64,000 nt of DNA. It comes from UBA935 sp031556725 (GTDB lineage Bacteria; Bacillota; Clostridia; Lachnospirales; Lachnospiraceae). Under the pieces are notes generated by a model. That model was not told the DNA's origin. It was given only the letters and a program-made list of their open reading frames with translations, and ran no database searches. A program made the position numbers and the translations under genes. Positions 53,775-62,329 of this stretch are shown here, in pieces; the stretch's first letter is position 1, and each line of letters begins with the position of its first letter. The stretch spans positions 1-64,000 of the forward strand of contig JAVBSL010000006.1 in assembly GCA_031556725.1 (NCBI GenBank), written 5' to 3'.

Positions 53775-54839
53775 ATGAGCTGGCAGCAAAATGTCAGGAC
53801 TGTAACTCCCTATACACCAGGTGAGCAGCCGGACAAACCTAATATGATAAAATTAAATACCAATGAGTGCCCATATCCGCCGGCACCGGGAGTGGCAAGG
53901 AAAGCAGCCGCCATGCAGACAGCAGATCTGCGCTTATATCCCAATGCGGATGCAGCAGCTTTGACCGAAAGCCTGGCCGAATATTACGGACTGAAGAAGG
54001 AACAGGTTTTTGTGGGAGTTGGCTCTGATGATGTACTGGCCATGGCTTTTCTGACGTTTTTTAATTCGGACAAGCCGATTCTTTTTCCGGATATAACATA
54101 TTCTTTTTATGATGTGTGGGCCGAACTTTACCGAATTCCTTACCAAACGGAACCCTTGGATGAGAACTTCCGGATAATAAAGGAAGACTACCTTAAGGAA
54201 AACGGCGGGATTATTTTTCCCAATCCCAATGCCCCTACCGGTGTGGAAGAAAGTCTGGAATTGGTTGAGTTTATTGTGAAGTCCAACCCGGATAGTATCG
54301 TTATTGTGGATGAAGCCTATATCGATTTCGGCGGGGTCAGCTGCTTGCCTTTCATAGAGAAGTATGATAACTTATTGGTGGTGCAGACCTTTTCCAAATC
54401 CCGCGCCATGGCCGGAATGCGAATCGGTTATGCCATGGGTAATGAACAGTTGATTCGTTATTTGCTGGATGCCAAGTTTTCCTTTAATTCCTATACCATG
54501 AACCGGCCCACCCTTGAACTGGGCGTGGAAGCGGTTAAGGACGAGGCTTATTTCAGAAGTATTACCGGAAAGATCATGACTACCAGAGAGTGGGTAAAAA
54601 AAGAACTGGATCGTTTGGGCTTTGTTTTTCCCGATTCCCAGGGTAACTTTATTTTTGCCGCTCACAAACAGATACCCGCAAAGGAATTATTTGAAGCACT
54701 GCGGGAAAAAGATATATATGTAAGGTATTGGAACCGTCCGCGTATTGATAATTATCTGCGCATTACGATAGGTACGGATGAGGAAATGAAAACTTTTCTG
54801 AATTGTTTAGAAGAATATTTACAAAATAAGAGAAAATAA
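53775..54839 (+). CDS. Histidinol-phosphate aminotransferase (HisC-like)
   Basis: 354-aa class I/II PLP aminotransferase. KLNTNECPYPP at the N-terminus, FVGVGSDDVLAMAFLTF, PNPNAPTG (Asn), VDEAYIDFGG and the Lys-bearing TFSKSRAMAGMRIGYAMG are the HisC pattern; RWN-type ending YVRYWNRPRIDNYLRITIG is present. It would convert imidazole-acetol phosphate to histidinol phosphate, or act on aromatic amino acids. No other his genes are adjacent. AGGAGG lies about 13 nt before the ATG, a long spacing. Confidence 0.87.
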   Translation: MSWQQNVRTVTPYTPGEQPDKPNMIKLNTNECPYPPAPGVARKAAAMQTADLRLYPNADAAALTESLAEYYGLKKEQVFVGVGSDDVLAMAFLTFFNSDKPILFPDITYSFYDVWAELYRIPYQTEPLDENFRIIKEDYLKENGGIIFPNPNAPTGVEESLELVEFIVKSNPDSIVIVDEAYIDFGGVSCLPFIEKYDNLLVVQTFSKSRAMAGMRIGYAMGNEQLIRYLLDAKFSFNSYTMNRPTLELGVEAVKDEAYFRSITGKIMTTREWVKKELDRLGFVFPDSQGNFIFAAHKQIPAKELFEALREKDIYVRYWNRPRIDNYLRITIGTDEEMKTFLNCLEEYLQNKRK

Positions 54840-54855
54840 AGAGGAGATAACCAAA

Positions 54856-55710
54856 ATGAAACTAGTTAAAAATATTTTAAAAGGGGCGGTAATTGGTGTG
54901 GCCAATATCATTCCGGGAGTCAGCGGCGGAACCATGGCGGTTTCCATGGGGATTTATGACAAGCTGATTTTTTGTATCACGAACATATTTAAGTCTTTTA
55001 AAGAAAGTCTTAAATTTTTAGCTCCCCTGGGAATTGGTATGGTGTTGGCTCTGGTCAGTTTGTCTTTTGTAATAGAAACCGCATTGGACCGTTTCCCTTT
55101 GCCTACTAACTGTTTGTTTATTGGGTTGATTGTGGGTGGTTTTCCGGCTATGTGGAAAAAAGTAAAAGGGACGAAAGTTAAATTCGGTTATATCCTGTCC
55201 TGTATTGCTTTTTTTGCAATAGTAGTCGGCTTTGCAGCAATAGGAAGCGGCAGCGGCAAATCAGTAGATCTGACTTTTTCGCTCTGGTCGGTAATCAAAC
55301 TGTTCGTGGTAGGTGTAATTGCTTCCGCAACCATGGTTATTCCCGGTGTCAGCGGTTCCATGATGCTGATGCTGATGGGATATTATGCTCCGATTATTTC
55401 GGCAATCAAAAATTTTATCGAGGCACTGGTTAGCTTTAATGTTCCGGTATTATTGGAAACCATGGGGATCCTGGTTCCGGCAGGCATCGGTATCATTGTC
55501 GGAATTGCTGTAATTGCTAAACTGATTGAAATTATTTTCAGGAAAATCCCCCTTTATGCATACTGGGCCATTATCGGATTGATTGTGGCATCGCCGGTTG
55601 CGATTGTTTTGTTAAATCATTTTCCGGCGATAACGATCGGGAGCATTTTAATCAGTATTGTATTGTTTGCGGTTGGATTTGTGATATCAATGAAGCTGGG
55701 TGGCGAATAA
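54856..55710 (+). CDS. DUF368 polyprenyl-phosphate transporter
   Basis: 284 aa, about eight to nine membrane helices with duplicated motifs NIIPGVSGGTMAVSMGIYDK (about 18) and MVIPGVSGSMMLMLMGYYAP (about 160). DUF368 proteins (PopT) have been linked to recycling undecaprenyl phosphate across the membrane for wall synthesis. GAGGAG precedes the ATG by 9 nt, and the gene follows the hisC-like gene directly. Confidence 0.88.
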   Translation: MKLVKNILKGAVIGVANIIPGVSGGTMAVSMGIYDKLIFCITNIFKSFKESLKFLAPLGIGMVLALVSLSFVIETALDRFPLPTNCLFIGLIVGGFPAMWKKVKGTKVKFGYILSCIAFFAIVVGFAAIGSGSGKSVDLTFSLWSVIKLFVVGVIASATMVIPGVSGSMMLMLMGYYAPIISAIKNFIEALVSFNVPVLLETMGILVPAGIGIIVGIAVIAKLIEIIFRKIPLYAYWAIIGLIVASPVAIVLLNHFPAITIGSILISIVLFAVGFVISMKLGGE

Positions 55711-55713
55711 TAA

Positions 55714-55761
55714 TGTGAGAAAAATCTCACATCGAAGAATGTCTCTGACGAGGCATTCTTC
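55714..55761 (+). other. Two adjacent hairpins after the DUF368 gene
   Basis: TGTGAGA/TCTCACA (55714-55731, 4-nt loop), then GAAGAATG/CATTCTTC (55734-55761) with an inner CTC/GAG pairing. Neither has a T-run. They may stabilise the mRNA end or form a leader structure for the methyltransferase gene. Confidence 0.5.
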
Positions 55762-55790
55762 CGGCACTTTGAACGAAAGGAAGAGATGAA

Positions 55791-56579
55791 ATGTACACGG
55801 ATTTTGCCGGTGTATATGATATTTTTATGGATGAGACTCCCTACGAGGAATGGTGCCGGCTGATAGATGGCTGGATTACGGAGTATGGGATATCAAAGAA
55901 AAATGGGGAAGAAGCGGAAGAAAACCTGGTGGTGGATTTGGGCTGCGGAACCGGAACATTGACAGAGATGCTGGCGAATATGGGTTACGATTGCATTGGT
56001 ATAGATAACTCTATGGAAATGTTGGCCAGGGCACTTGAAAAAAAAGAACTGGCCGGTACGGGAACCCTCTATCTTTGTCAGGATATGCAGGAGATGGAAC
56101 TGTTTTGTACTGTGGGGACAGTGATCAGTGTATGTGATTCCCTTAATTATCTTTTAACAGAAGAAGAGATCAAAGATACTTTTAGCCGGGTAAACAATTA
56201 TTTGTATCCCGGCGGTATCTTTATTTTTGATTTTAATACAGTTTTTAAGTACGAGACTGTAATTGGAGATACTACCATTGCCGAAAATCGGGATGAATGC
56301 AGTTTTATCTGGGAAAACTATTATCATGATAAGGAACAGATCAATGAATATGATGTGACTGTTTTCATCAAGGAAGATGGGGACCGTTACCGAAGATTTG
56401 CGGAAACTCATTATCAAAGGGGTTATACCTTAGCGCAGATGCAGGATTTACTGGCTCAGACCGGACTGGAATTTGTCGCTGCTTTTGACGGTGAAACCAG
56501 AGATGAGGTCCGCGGGAACAGTGAGCGGATTTATGTAATTGCCAGAGAACAGGGAAAGGAACAGATGAAAGATGTCTGA
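55791..56579 (+). CDS. Class I SAM-dependent methyltransferase
   Basis: 262 aa. The N-terminus YTDFAGVYDIFMDETPYEEW is typical of a widespread Firmicutes methyltransferase group. SAM loop VVDLGCGTGTLTEMLANMGY (about 47), then GIDNSMEMLARA and CVCDSLNYL-like motif TVISVCDSLNYLLTEEEI. Substrate unknown. AAAGGAAGAG precedes the ATG. It overlaps hslO by 8 nt. Confidence 0.87.
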   Translation: MYTDFAGVYDIFMDETPYEEWCRLIDGWITEYGISKKNGEEAEENLVVDLGCGTGTLTEMLANMGYDCIGIDNSMEMLARALEKKELAGTGTLYLCQDMQEMELFCTVGTVISVCDSLNYLLTEEEIKDTFSRVNNYLYPGGIFIFDFNTVFKYETVIGDTTIAENRDECSFIWENYYHDKEQINEYDVTVFIKEDGDRYRRFAETHYQRGYTLAQMQDLLAQTGLEFVAAFDGETRDEVRGNSERIYVIAREQGKEQMKDV

Positions 56580-57456
56580 TAAGATTATTAGAGCAACGGC
56601 AGCCAATGCTCAGATTAGAGCTTTTGGTGCAACTACCAAAGAGATGGTGGAGGCGGCGAGGAAAGCTCATGACTTGAGCCCGGTTGCATCGGCAGCTTTG
56701 GGAAGGCTGCTAACGGCGGGTGCCATGATGGGAGTGACCCTGAAAGGAGAAAAGGATATTTTGACCATACAGGTAAAGGGCGACGGCCCAATCGGCGGGC
56801 TTACTGTGACAGCTGACAGCACCGGACAGGTCAAGGGATATGCCAATGAGCCGCAGGTTATGCTTTCCCCAAGCAGTGCCGGTAAGCTTGATGTGGGCGG
56901 TGCCGTGGGAAGCGGATACCTGCAGATTATCAAGGATATGGGGTTAAAGGAACCTTATGTGGGAAAGACAGACTTGCAGACCGGGGAAATTGCCGATGAT
57001 CTGACTTATTATTTTGCCACTTCAGAGCAGGTGCCGTCTTCGGTGGGATTGGGTGTTTTGATGGAACGGGATAATACGGTTAAATGCGCCGGCGGTTTTA
57101 TCATTCAATTGATGCCTTTTGCCGAAGAAGAAGTGATTGAGAAACTGGAAAAGAATCTGGCTGCCTTTTCTTCCGTTACCAGTATATTAGAGCAAAGCAA
57201 CAGCCCGGAGCATTTGCTGGAACAGCTTCTGGGAAATATGGATATGGTTATTACGGATTCCATCGAACCGGCTTTTTACTGTAACTGTGATAAAAAACGG
57301 GTGAGCAAAGCCCTGATCAGTGTGGGTAAGAAGGATCTTGAAGAAATGATAAAGGATAATGAAACCATCGAAGTAAAGTGTCATTTTTGCAATACGGCTT
57401 ATTACTTTGAAATTGAAGAACTAAAGGAACTCTTAAAGAAAGCAGTGAAAAGGTAA
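56572..57456 (+). CDS. hslO: Hsp33 redox-regulated chaperone
   Basis: 294 aa. N-terminal domain (IIRATAANAQIRAFGATTKE; GPIGGLTVTADSTGQVKGY) and a C-terminal zinc centre with CNC (about 238) and CHFC (about 270). Oxidation of these cysteines releases zinc and activates the holdase. It overlaps the methyltransferase gene by 8 nt (GATGTCTGA) with GGAAAGGAAC as the ribosome site, so it is coupled; nadE follows 11 nt later. Confidence 0.95.
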   Translation: MSDKIIRATAANAQIRAFGATTKEMVEAARKAHDLSPVASAALGRLLTAGAMMGVTLKGEKDILTIQVKGDGPIGGLTVTADSTGQVKGYANEPQVMLSPSSAGKLDVGGAVGSGYLQIIKDMGLKEPYVGKTDLQTGEIADDLTYYFATSEQVPSSVGLGVLMERDNTVKCAGGFIIQLMPFAEEEVIEKLEKNLAAFSSVTSILEQSNSPEHLLEQLLGNMDMVITDSIEPAFYCNCDKKRVSKALISVGKKDLEEMIKDNETIEVKCHFCNTAYYFEIEELKELLKKAVKR

Positions 57457-57467
57457 AGGGGTAGCAT

Positions 57468-59399
57468 ATGCAGCATGGATTTATTAAAGCAGCGGCGGTA
57501 ACGCCCTACATTAAAGTGGCGGATACAGTGCACAATAGAGAGCAGATCTGTCAGGGCTATGATGAGGCTGTAAAGCGAGGGGCTAAAATTATCGTCTTTC
57601 CGGAACTATGCATTACCGGATACACCTGCGGGGATTTGTTTTTGCAGGAAAGACTTCTGAACGAAAGCCGCAAAAGCTTGCTGGCAATCGCCAAACATAC
57701 AGTTGGCAGTGATGCAGTGGTCTTTGTGGGTCTGCCCCTGGAAAAGGATCATAGCTTATATAATGTGGCGGCGGCGATACAGGATGGAGAGATTCTGGCA
57801 TTCCTTCCGAAAACCTATATTCCCAATTACGGTGAGTTTTATGAATTGCGGCATTTTACTCCAGGTCCCAAGACGGCAGAGAAGGTAATCTTTGAAGGGC
57901 GGGAAGTGCCTTTTGGAACAAATATTCTGTTGGAAGCGGAAGGGATGGAAGGATTGAAGATCGGCTGTGAGATCTGCGAAGATCTGTGGGCAGCGGAAAC
58001 CCCGGGAACAGCCCATGCTTTGGCAGGAGCAGTAATTATAGTGAACCTTTCGGCTTCTAATGAGACGGTGGGTAAAGATACTTACCGTGAGATGCTGGTG
58101 CAATCCGCCAGTGCCCGGATGGTAGCGGGATATGTGTATGCCAGTGCCGGTGAAGGCGAGTCTACCCAGGACCTGGTTTTCGGCGCGCACAATATGATTG
58201 CGGAAAACGGAACATTTCTGGCCAAAGGCAAGCGCTTTAACAATCAGACGGTATATGGCGATATTGATATTAACCGCCTGCGGATGGAACGCCGCAGAAT
58301 GAATACTTTTATACCCGAACAGCAAAACGGGTACCTGCATGTGACCATTAAGTTTCAAATGAAAGAAACTGTATTGGAAAGAAGCTTCCCAGCTTTTCCC
58401 TTTGTACCGGAGGACATTGCCGGCAGAGAGAAACGCTGTGAAGAAATATTGATGATTCAGGCATTAGGCTTAAAAAAACGTCTGGAGCATACCGGCAGCA
58501 AACGTGTGATTTTAGGTGTGTCCGGTGGCTTAGATTCCACATTGGCTCTGTTGGTAGCAGCCAAAACCTTTGACTTATTGGGAAAAGACCGCAAAGATAT
58601 CTTTGCCATTACCATGCCCTGTTTCGGAACTACGGGCAGGACTTATGATAACGCCTGCCGCCTTTCCAAAGAACTGGGAGCAACCCTTAAAGAAATAGAT
58701 ATCAAGGAAGCAGTCAAAATCCATTTCCGGGATATCAATCAGGATATAGAGAACCACGACGTAACCTACGAAAACGGTCAGGCCAGAGAACGTACCCAGG
58801 TTCTGATGGATATCGCCAATCAGGCCGGCGGCATGGTAGTGGGAACCGGAGATTTATCCGAACTGGCCTTGGGATTTGCCACCTATAACGGTGATCACAT
58901 GTCCATGTACGGCGTAAATGCCGGCGTACCCAAGACCCTCATCCGCCATTTGGTAGGATACTACGCCGATACCTGCGGAAACAAAGAACTGGCAGCAGTC
59001 TTACGTGATATCCTGGACACCCCGGTAAGCCCTGAATTATTGCCTCCTACGGAGGGAACAATCTCCCAAATCACCGAAGACCTGGTAGGCCCCTACGAAC
59101 TCCATGACTTCTTCTTATATTACATGCTCCGCTGCGGCTACGAACCAGCCAAGATCTACCGTATCGCCTGCCTCACTTTCAAGGAGAAATATACCGAAGA
59201 GATCATCTGGAAATGGCTAAAACTCTTTTACCAACGTTTTTTCAACGCCCAATTCAAACGCTCCTGCCTGCCCGACGGCCCCAAAGTAGGAAGCGTAGCC
59301 GTATCCCCCCGGGGAGACCTGCGCATGCCCTCCGACGCCTGCGCCCGCATCTGGACCGAACAACTACAAGATATAGACAAAACTAAGACTAAGGACTAA
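57468..59399 (+). CDS. nadE: Glutamine-dependent NAD+ synthetase
   Basis: 643 aa: N-terminal nitrilase-type glutaminase (Glu/Lys/Cys in FPELCITGYTC, LPKTYIPNYGEFYE, IGCEICEDLW) that makes ammonia for the C-terminal ATP-pyrophosphatase domain (ILGVSGGLDSTLALLVAAKT, about 345; VVGTGDLSELALGFATYNGD). It amidates nicotinic acid adenine dinucleotide to NAD+. AAAGGGG lies before ATG. The third codon positions in its last 700 bases become richer in C, unlike the first half. Its stop lies in a hairpin. Confidence 0.95.
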   Translation: MQHGFIKAAAVTPYIKVADTVHNREQICQGYDEAVKRGAKIIVFPELCITGYTCGDLFLQERLLNESRKSLLAIAKHTVGSDAVVFVGLPLEKDHSLYNVAAAIQDGEILAFLPKTYIPNYGEFYELRHFTPGPKTAEKVIFEGREVPFGTNILLEAEGMEGLKIGCEICEDLWAAETPGTAHALAGAVIIVNLSASNETVGKDTYREMLVQSASARMVAGYVYASAGEGESTQDLVFGAHNMIAENGTFLAKGKRFNNQTVYGDIDINRLRMERRRMNTFIPEQQNGYLHVTIKFQMKETVLERSFPAFPFVPEDIAGREKRCEEILMIQALGLKKRLEHTGSKRVILGVSGGLDSTLALLVAAKTFDLLGKDRKDIFAITMPCFGTTGRTYDNACRLSKELGATLKEIDIKEAVKIHFRDINQDIENHDVTYENGQARERTQVLMDIANQAGGMVVGTGDLSELALGFATYNGDHMSMYGVNAGVPKTLIRHLVGYYADTCGNKELAAVLRDILDTPVSPELLPPTEGTISQITEDLVGPYELHDFFLYYMLRCGYEPAKIYRIACLTFKEKYTEEIIWKWLKLFYQRFFNAQFKRSCLPDGPKVGSVAVSPRGDLRMPSDACARIWTEQLQDIDKTKTKD

Positions 59400-59413
59400 G
59401 CCTTAGTCTTAGT
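59382..59413 (+). other. Hairpin covering the nadE stop codon
   Basis: 13-bp perfect stem ACTAAGACTAAGG/CCTTAGTCTTAGT with a 6-nt loop; the TAA at 59397-59399 is in the loop. No T-run follows. Could slow ribosomes or act as a weak terminator. Confidence 0.6.
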
Positions 59414-59442
59414 CCTTAATACTATGAACTCAGTCATATAAG

Positions 59443-59587
59443 GGTTGTCGCAGAATGAGAATGAATCGAGCCGCAGACGCCCAAGTCCGGGTCAGCACCG
59501 ACACAGCAAAAACACCGCAATATATTCCGGTATTTTGCTGCCGGTGCTGACCCGGACTTGGGCGTCTGCGGCTCGATTCTCACAACC
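59443..59587. repeat. 145-bp GC-rich palindromic element
   Basis: Outer arms 59463-59500 and 59542-59579 are perfect reverse complements over 38 bp. The loop region carries a further near-pairing (CAGCAAAA.../...TTTTGCTG), and beyond the arms the ends read GGTTGT and ACAACC with a small left-side insertion. No transposase, no T-run. It lies between convergent nadE and the gene at 59597. It may be a MITE-like or REP-like element. Confidence 0.9.
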
Positions 59588-59596
59588 TCACCTGCT

Positions 59597-60076
59597 CTAC
59601 CCCACCTTAACCGGACTCACTTCAGGACTGGGGGTAGGCACCGTAGCCTTTTCCAAAGAAGCCTTGATGGCATTTAACAGGACCATGGAGGTGTATTTAT
59701 TATCATTGGAGTAGGTAATATCATCTGTGGACTGATGCTCGCATATTTGTAATGCCAGTGTTTCAAAGGCCGGCTCTATCAGAGGATACATAGTAGCGAT
59801 TGCCTCATCCAGATTAACAATGGAAACATCATTGATGCGGTATTCATCCACGGTAACCTGAATATCCAGAACATTATCATTCAGCAGCAGTGAAGTGGTA
59901 TAAATACCGGGAACATATGTAACAGCAGGTGAAGAGCCGGTTCCGGAGGCTTCTTTTTTATCAGGCAGGAACATAATGATGAGCAGGACGATGAATAAGA
60001 TTCCCAGCACGGCAAAAATACCGGTATATATCAACTCTTTCAGATGAAGTACAACAATTTTGGTTTTGGAATTCAT
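59597..60076 (-). CDS. Small membrane-anchored protein of unknown function
   Basis: 159 aa. A basic N-terminus, one membrane helix (LIYTGIFAVLGILFIVLLII, about 15-36), a Gly/Ser linker and an outside domain: YVPGIYTTSLLLNDNVLDIQ, NLDEAIATMYPLIEPAFETL, YTSMVLLNAIKASLEKA. The pattern has some likeness to FMN-binding-type domains but lacks a clear Thr attachment motif; no family is claimed. GGGGAT lies before the ATG. It is divergent from dapF. Confidence 0.65.
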   Translation of the reverse strand: MNSKTKIVVLHLKELIYTGIFAVLGILFIVLLIIMFLPDKKEASGTGSSPAVTYVPGIYTTSLLLNDNVLDIQVTVDEYRINDVSIVNLDEAIATMYPLIEPAFETLALQICEHQSTDDITYSNDNKYTSMVLLNAIKASLEKATVPTPSPEVSPVKVG

Positions 60077-60246
60077 AGCAAGATCCCCGATTCATTCTTT
60101 TTACTATCATATTAATAAGCGGGCTTAAGTATTCCAAAAAACAAAAGCATTTTATGCAAGGTAATAAGCATAAACCCGACTACATATTTCAGAAGATGTA
60201 TGGTATAGTATTTTAAAGAAATCTATGCGGGAAAGGTGGAATTAAT

Positions 60247-61086
60247 ATGAAATTTACTAAGATGCAGGGATGTGGAAATGATTATATCTATATCAATGGC
60301 TTTGATACAAAAGTAACACCGGAAGAAAAGAAGAAGATGGCGGTGCAGTTAAGTGACAGACATTTCGGAATTGGCGGAGATGGTGTCATTTTTATTAATC
60401 CTTCAAAAATAGCGGATTTTGAAATGGAAATGTATAATGCCGACGGTTCCAGGGCTGAAATGTGTGGAAACGGGATTCGCTGTGTGGGTAAATATGTGTA
60501 TGATAATAAAATGACCAATAAGGTCAATTTGTCTGTAGAGAGCTGTGGTAAGGTAAAGTATCTGGAACTGGAAACTGATGGAAATCAGGTGAAGGCAGTC
60601 CGGGTAAATATGGGAAGTCCCGATTTTCAGGCCAGGAATATTCCTGTCATAGCAACAGGCGAAAGGGTAGTCAACGAAGAAATTAGCGCAGGCGGGGAAG
60701 AATATAAAATGACATGTGTGTCAATGGGGAATCCTCATGCGGTGGTGGCGGTAGAGGACGTGGCCGGCTTGGACTTGCCGGGGATAGGTCCCCTTTTTGA
60801 AAATCATGAACGTTTTCCCCAAAGAATAAACACCGAATTTATCAGAGTTATTGACCGTCAGACAATCGAAATGCGGGTTTGGGAACGGGGCAGCGGGGAA
60901 ACCTTAGCCTGCGGTACCGGCTGTTGTGCCACAGTGGCGGCTTGTATACTAAACGGTTTGACGGACGATCAAGTAACTGTTAAACTATTAGGAGGAGAAT
61001 TATTTATCCACTGGGACCGGGAAAGTAATTTGATCTATATGACCGGACCGGCAGTTACAGTTTTCAGCGGAGAAATTTCTATATAG
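60247..61086 (+). CDS. dapF: Diaminopimelate epimerase
   Basis: 279 aa. Converts LL- to meso-diaminopimelate for lysine and peptidoglycan. Both catalytic Cys motifs are present: EMCGNGIRCVGKY (about 75) and ETLACGTGCCATVAAC (about 218); the N-terminus MQGCGNDYIYING is typical. GGAAAGGTGG precedes the ATG. It forms an operon with dapL, 15 nt downstream. Confidence 0.95.
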   Translation: MKFTKMQGCGNDYIYINGFDTKVTPEEKKKMAVQLSDRHFGIGGDGVIFINPSKIADFEMEMYNADGSRAEMCGNGIRCVGKYVYDNKMTNKVNLSVESCGKVKYLELETDGNQVKAVRVNMGSPDFQARNIPVIATGERVVNEEISAGGEEYKMTCVSMGNPHAVVAVEDVAGLDLPGIGPLFENHERFPQRINTEFIRVIDRQTIEMRVWERGSGETLACGTGCCATVAACILNGLTDDQVTVKLLGGELFIHWDRESNLIYMTGPAVTVFSGEISI

Positions 61087-61101
61087 GAAGAGGAGGAAAT
61101 T

Positions 61102-62316
61102 ATGTTTCAAGTAAATGACAATTATCTAAAATTACCGGGAAGTTATCTGTTTTCAACCATTGGAAAAAAAGTGAACGCCTATGCAGCCGAACATCCGGAG
61201 AAGAAAATTATCCGTTTGGGAATCGGTGATGTAACCCAGCCTCTGGCACCGGCGATTATCGAAGCGCTTCATAATGCGGTAGACGAAATGGGGAATCAGG
61301 AAACTTTCAGAGGCTATGCTCCCGATTTGGGTTATGAGTTTTTACGCAGTGCTATTGTGAAAAACGATTATCAGTCCAGAGGTTGTGATATCAGTGCCGA
61401 TGAAATCTTTGTTTCCGATGGTGCCAAGTGTGACTCAGGCAATATCCAGGAAATTTTCAGTTTAAATAATAAAATCGCAGTATGTGATCCGGTTTATCCG
61501 GTATATGTTGATACCAATGTGATGGCAGGCCGAACCGGAACCTATGATAGTGTAAAAGAAACCTGGAGTGATGTCATTTATATGCCATGTACGGCAGAAA
61601 ACAATTTTGCTCCCCAACTGCCCAAAGAAACACCGGATATTATTTATTTATGTTTCCCTAATAATCCCACCGGATCCACGATTACCAAGGCAGAACTGCA
61701 GGAATGGGTGGATTATGCCAATAAGGCAGGGGCAGTAATCATTTATGATGCAGCTTATGAAGCATACATATCAGAAGAGGATGTGCCTCATTCTATTTAT
61801 GAGTGTGACGGAGCCAGAACCTGTGCCATTGAACTGCGTTCTTTTTCTAAAAATGCCGGATTTACCGGCGTGCGTTTGGGCTTTACGGTAATTCCGAAGG
61901 AATTGAAAACCGGGGATGTTTCCCTCCATTCACTTTGGGCCAGACGACATGGAACCAAGTATAACGGTGCCCCTTATATTGTTCAGCGGGGCGGTGAAGC
62001 AGTGTATTCCGAAGCAGGAAAAGCCCAGTTGAAAGAGCAGGTTGGTTATTATATGAATAATGCCAAGTATATTTTTGAAGGCCTTAAAAGTGCCGGCTAT
62101 ACTGTGTCAGGCGGGAAAAATGCGCCTTACATCTGGTTGAAGGCACCGAATAATATGACCAGTTGGGAATTTTTTGATTACCTTCTGGAGAAAGCTAATG
62201 TGGTAGGAACCCCCGGTTCCGGATTTGGTCCCAGCGGTGAGACTTATTTCCGTTTAACGGCCTTTGGCAGTTATGAAAACACAGTAGAGGCTGTAGAGCG
62301 AATAAAAGCACTATAG
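61102..62316 (+). CDS. dapL: LL-diaminopimelate aminotransferase
   Basis: 404-aa PLP enzyme making LL-diaminopimelate from tetrahydrodipicolinate in one step. NDNYLKLPGSYLFSTIGKKV at the N-terminus, LGIGDVTQPLAP, FPNNPTGSTITKAEL, YDAAYEAYISEEDVPHSIYE and the Lys-bearing RSFSKNAGFTGVRLGFTV are DapL hallmarks. GGAAGAGGAGG precedes the ATG. The dapF-dapL pair supplies meso-DAP without succinylated or acetylated intermediates. Confidence 0.95.
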   Translation: MFQVNDNYLKLPGSYLFSTIGKKVNAYAAEHPEKKIIRLGIGDVTQPLAPAIIEALHNAVDEMGNQETFRGYAPDLGYEFLRSAIVKNDYQSRGCDISADEIFVSDGAKCDSGNIQEIFSLNNKIAVCDPVYPVYVDTNVMAGRTGTYDSVKETWSDVIYMPCTAENNFAPQLPKETPDIIYLCFPNNPTGSTITKAELQEWVDYANKAGAVIIYDAAYEAYISEEDVPHSIYECDGARTCAIELRSFSKNAGFTGVRLGFTVIPKELKTGDVSLHSLWARRHGTKYNGAPYIVQRGGEAVYSEAGKAQLKEQVGYYMNNAKYIFEGLKSAGYTVSGGKNAPYIWLKAPNNMTSWEFFDYLLEKANVVGTPGSGFGPSGETYFRLTAFGSYENTVEAVERIKAL

Positions 62317-62329
62317 TTAGGGAGGATCC

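Noticed and set aside
59445..59714. 89-codon + strand open frame across the palindrome
   Set aside because: It is created by the inverted repeat and overlaps the real minus-strand gene. No ribosome site or family pattern.
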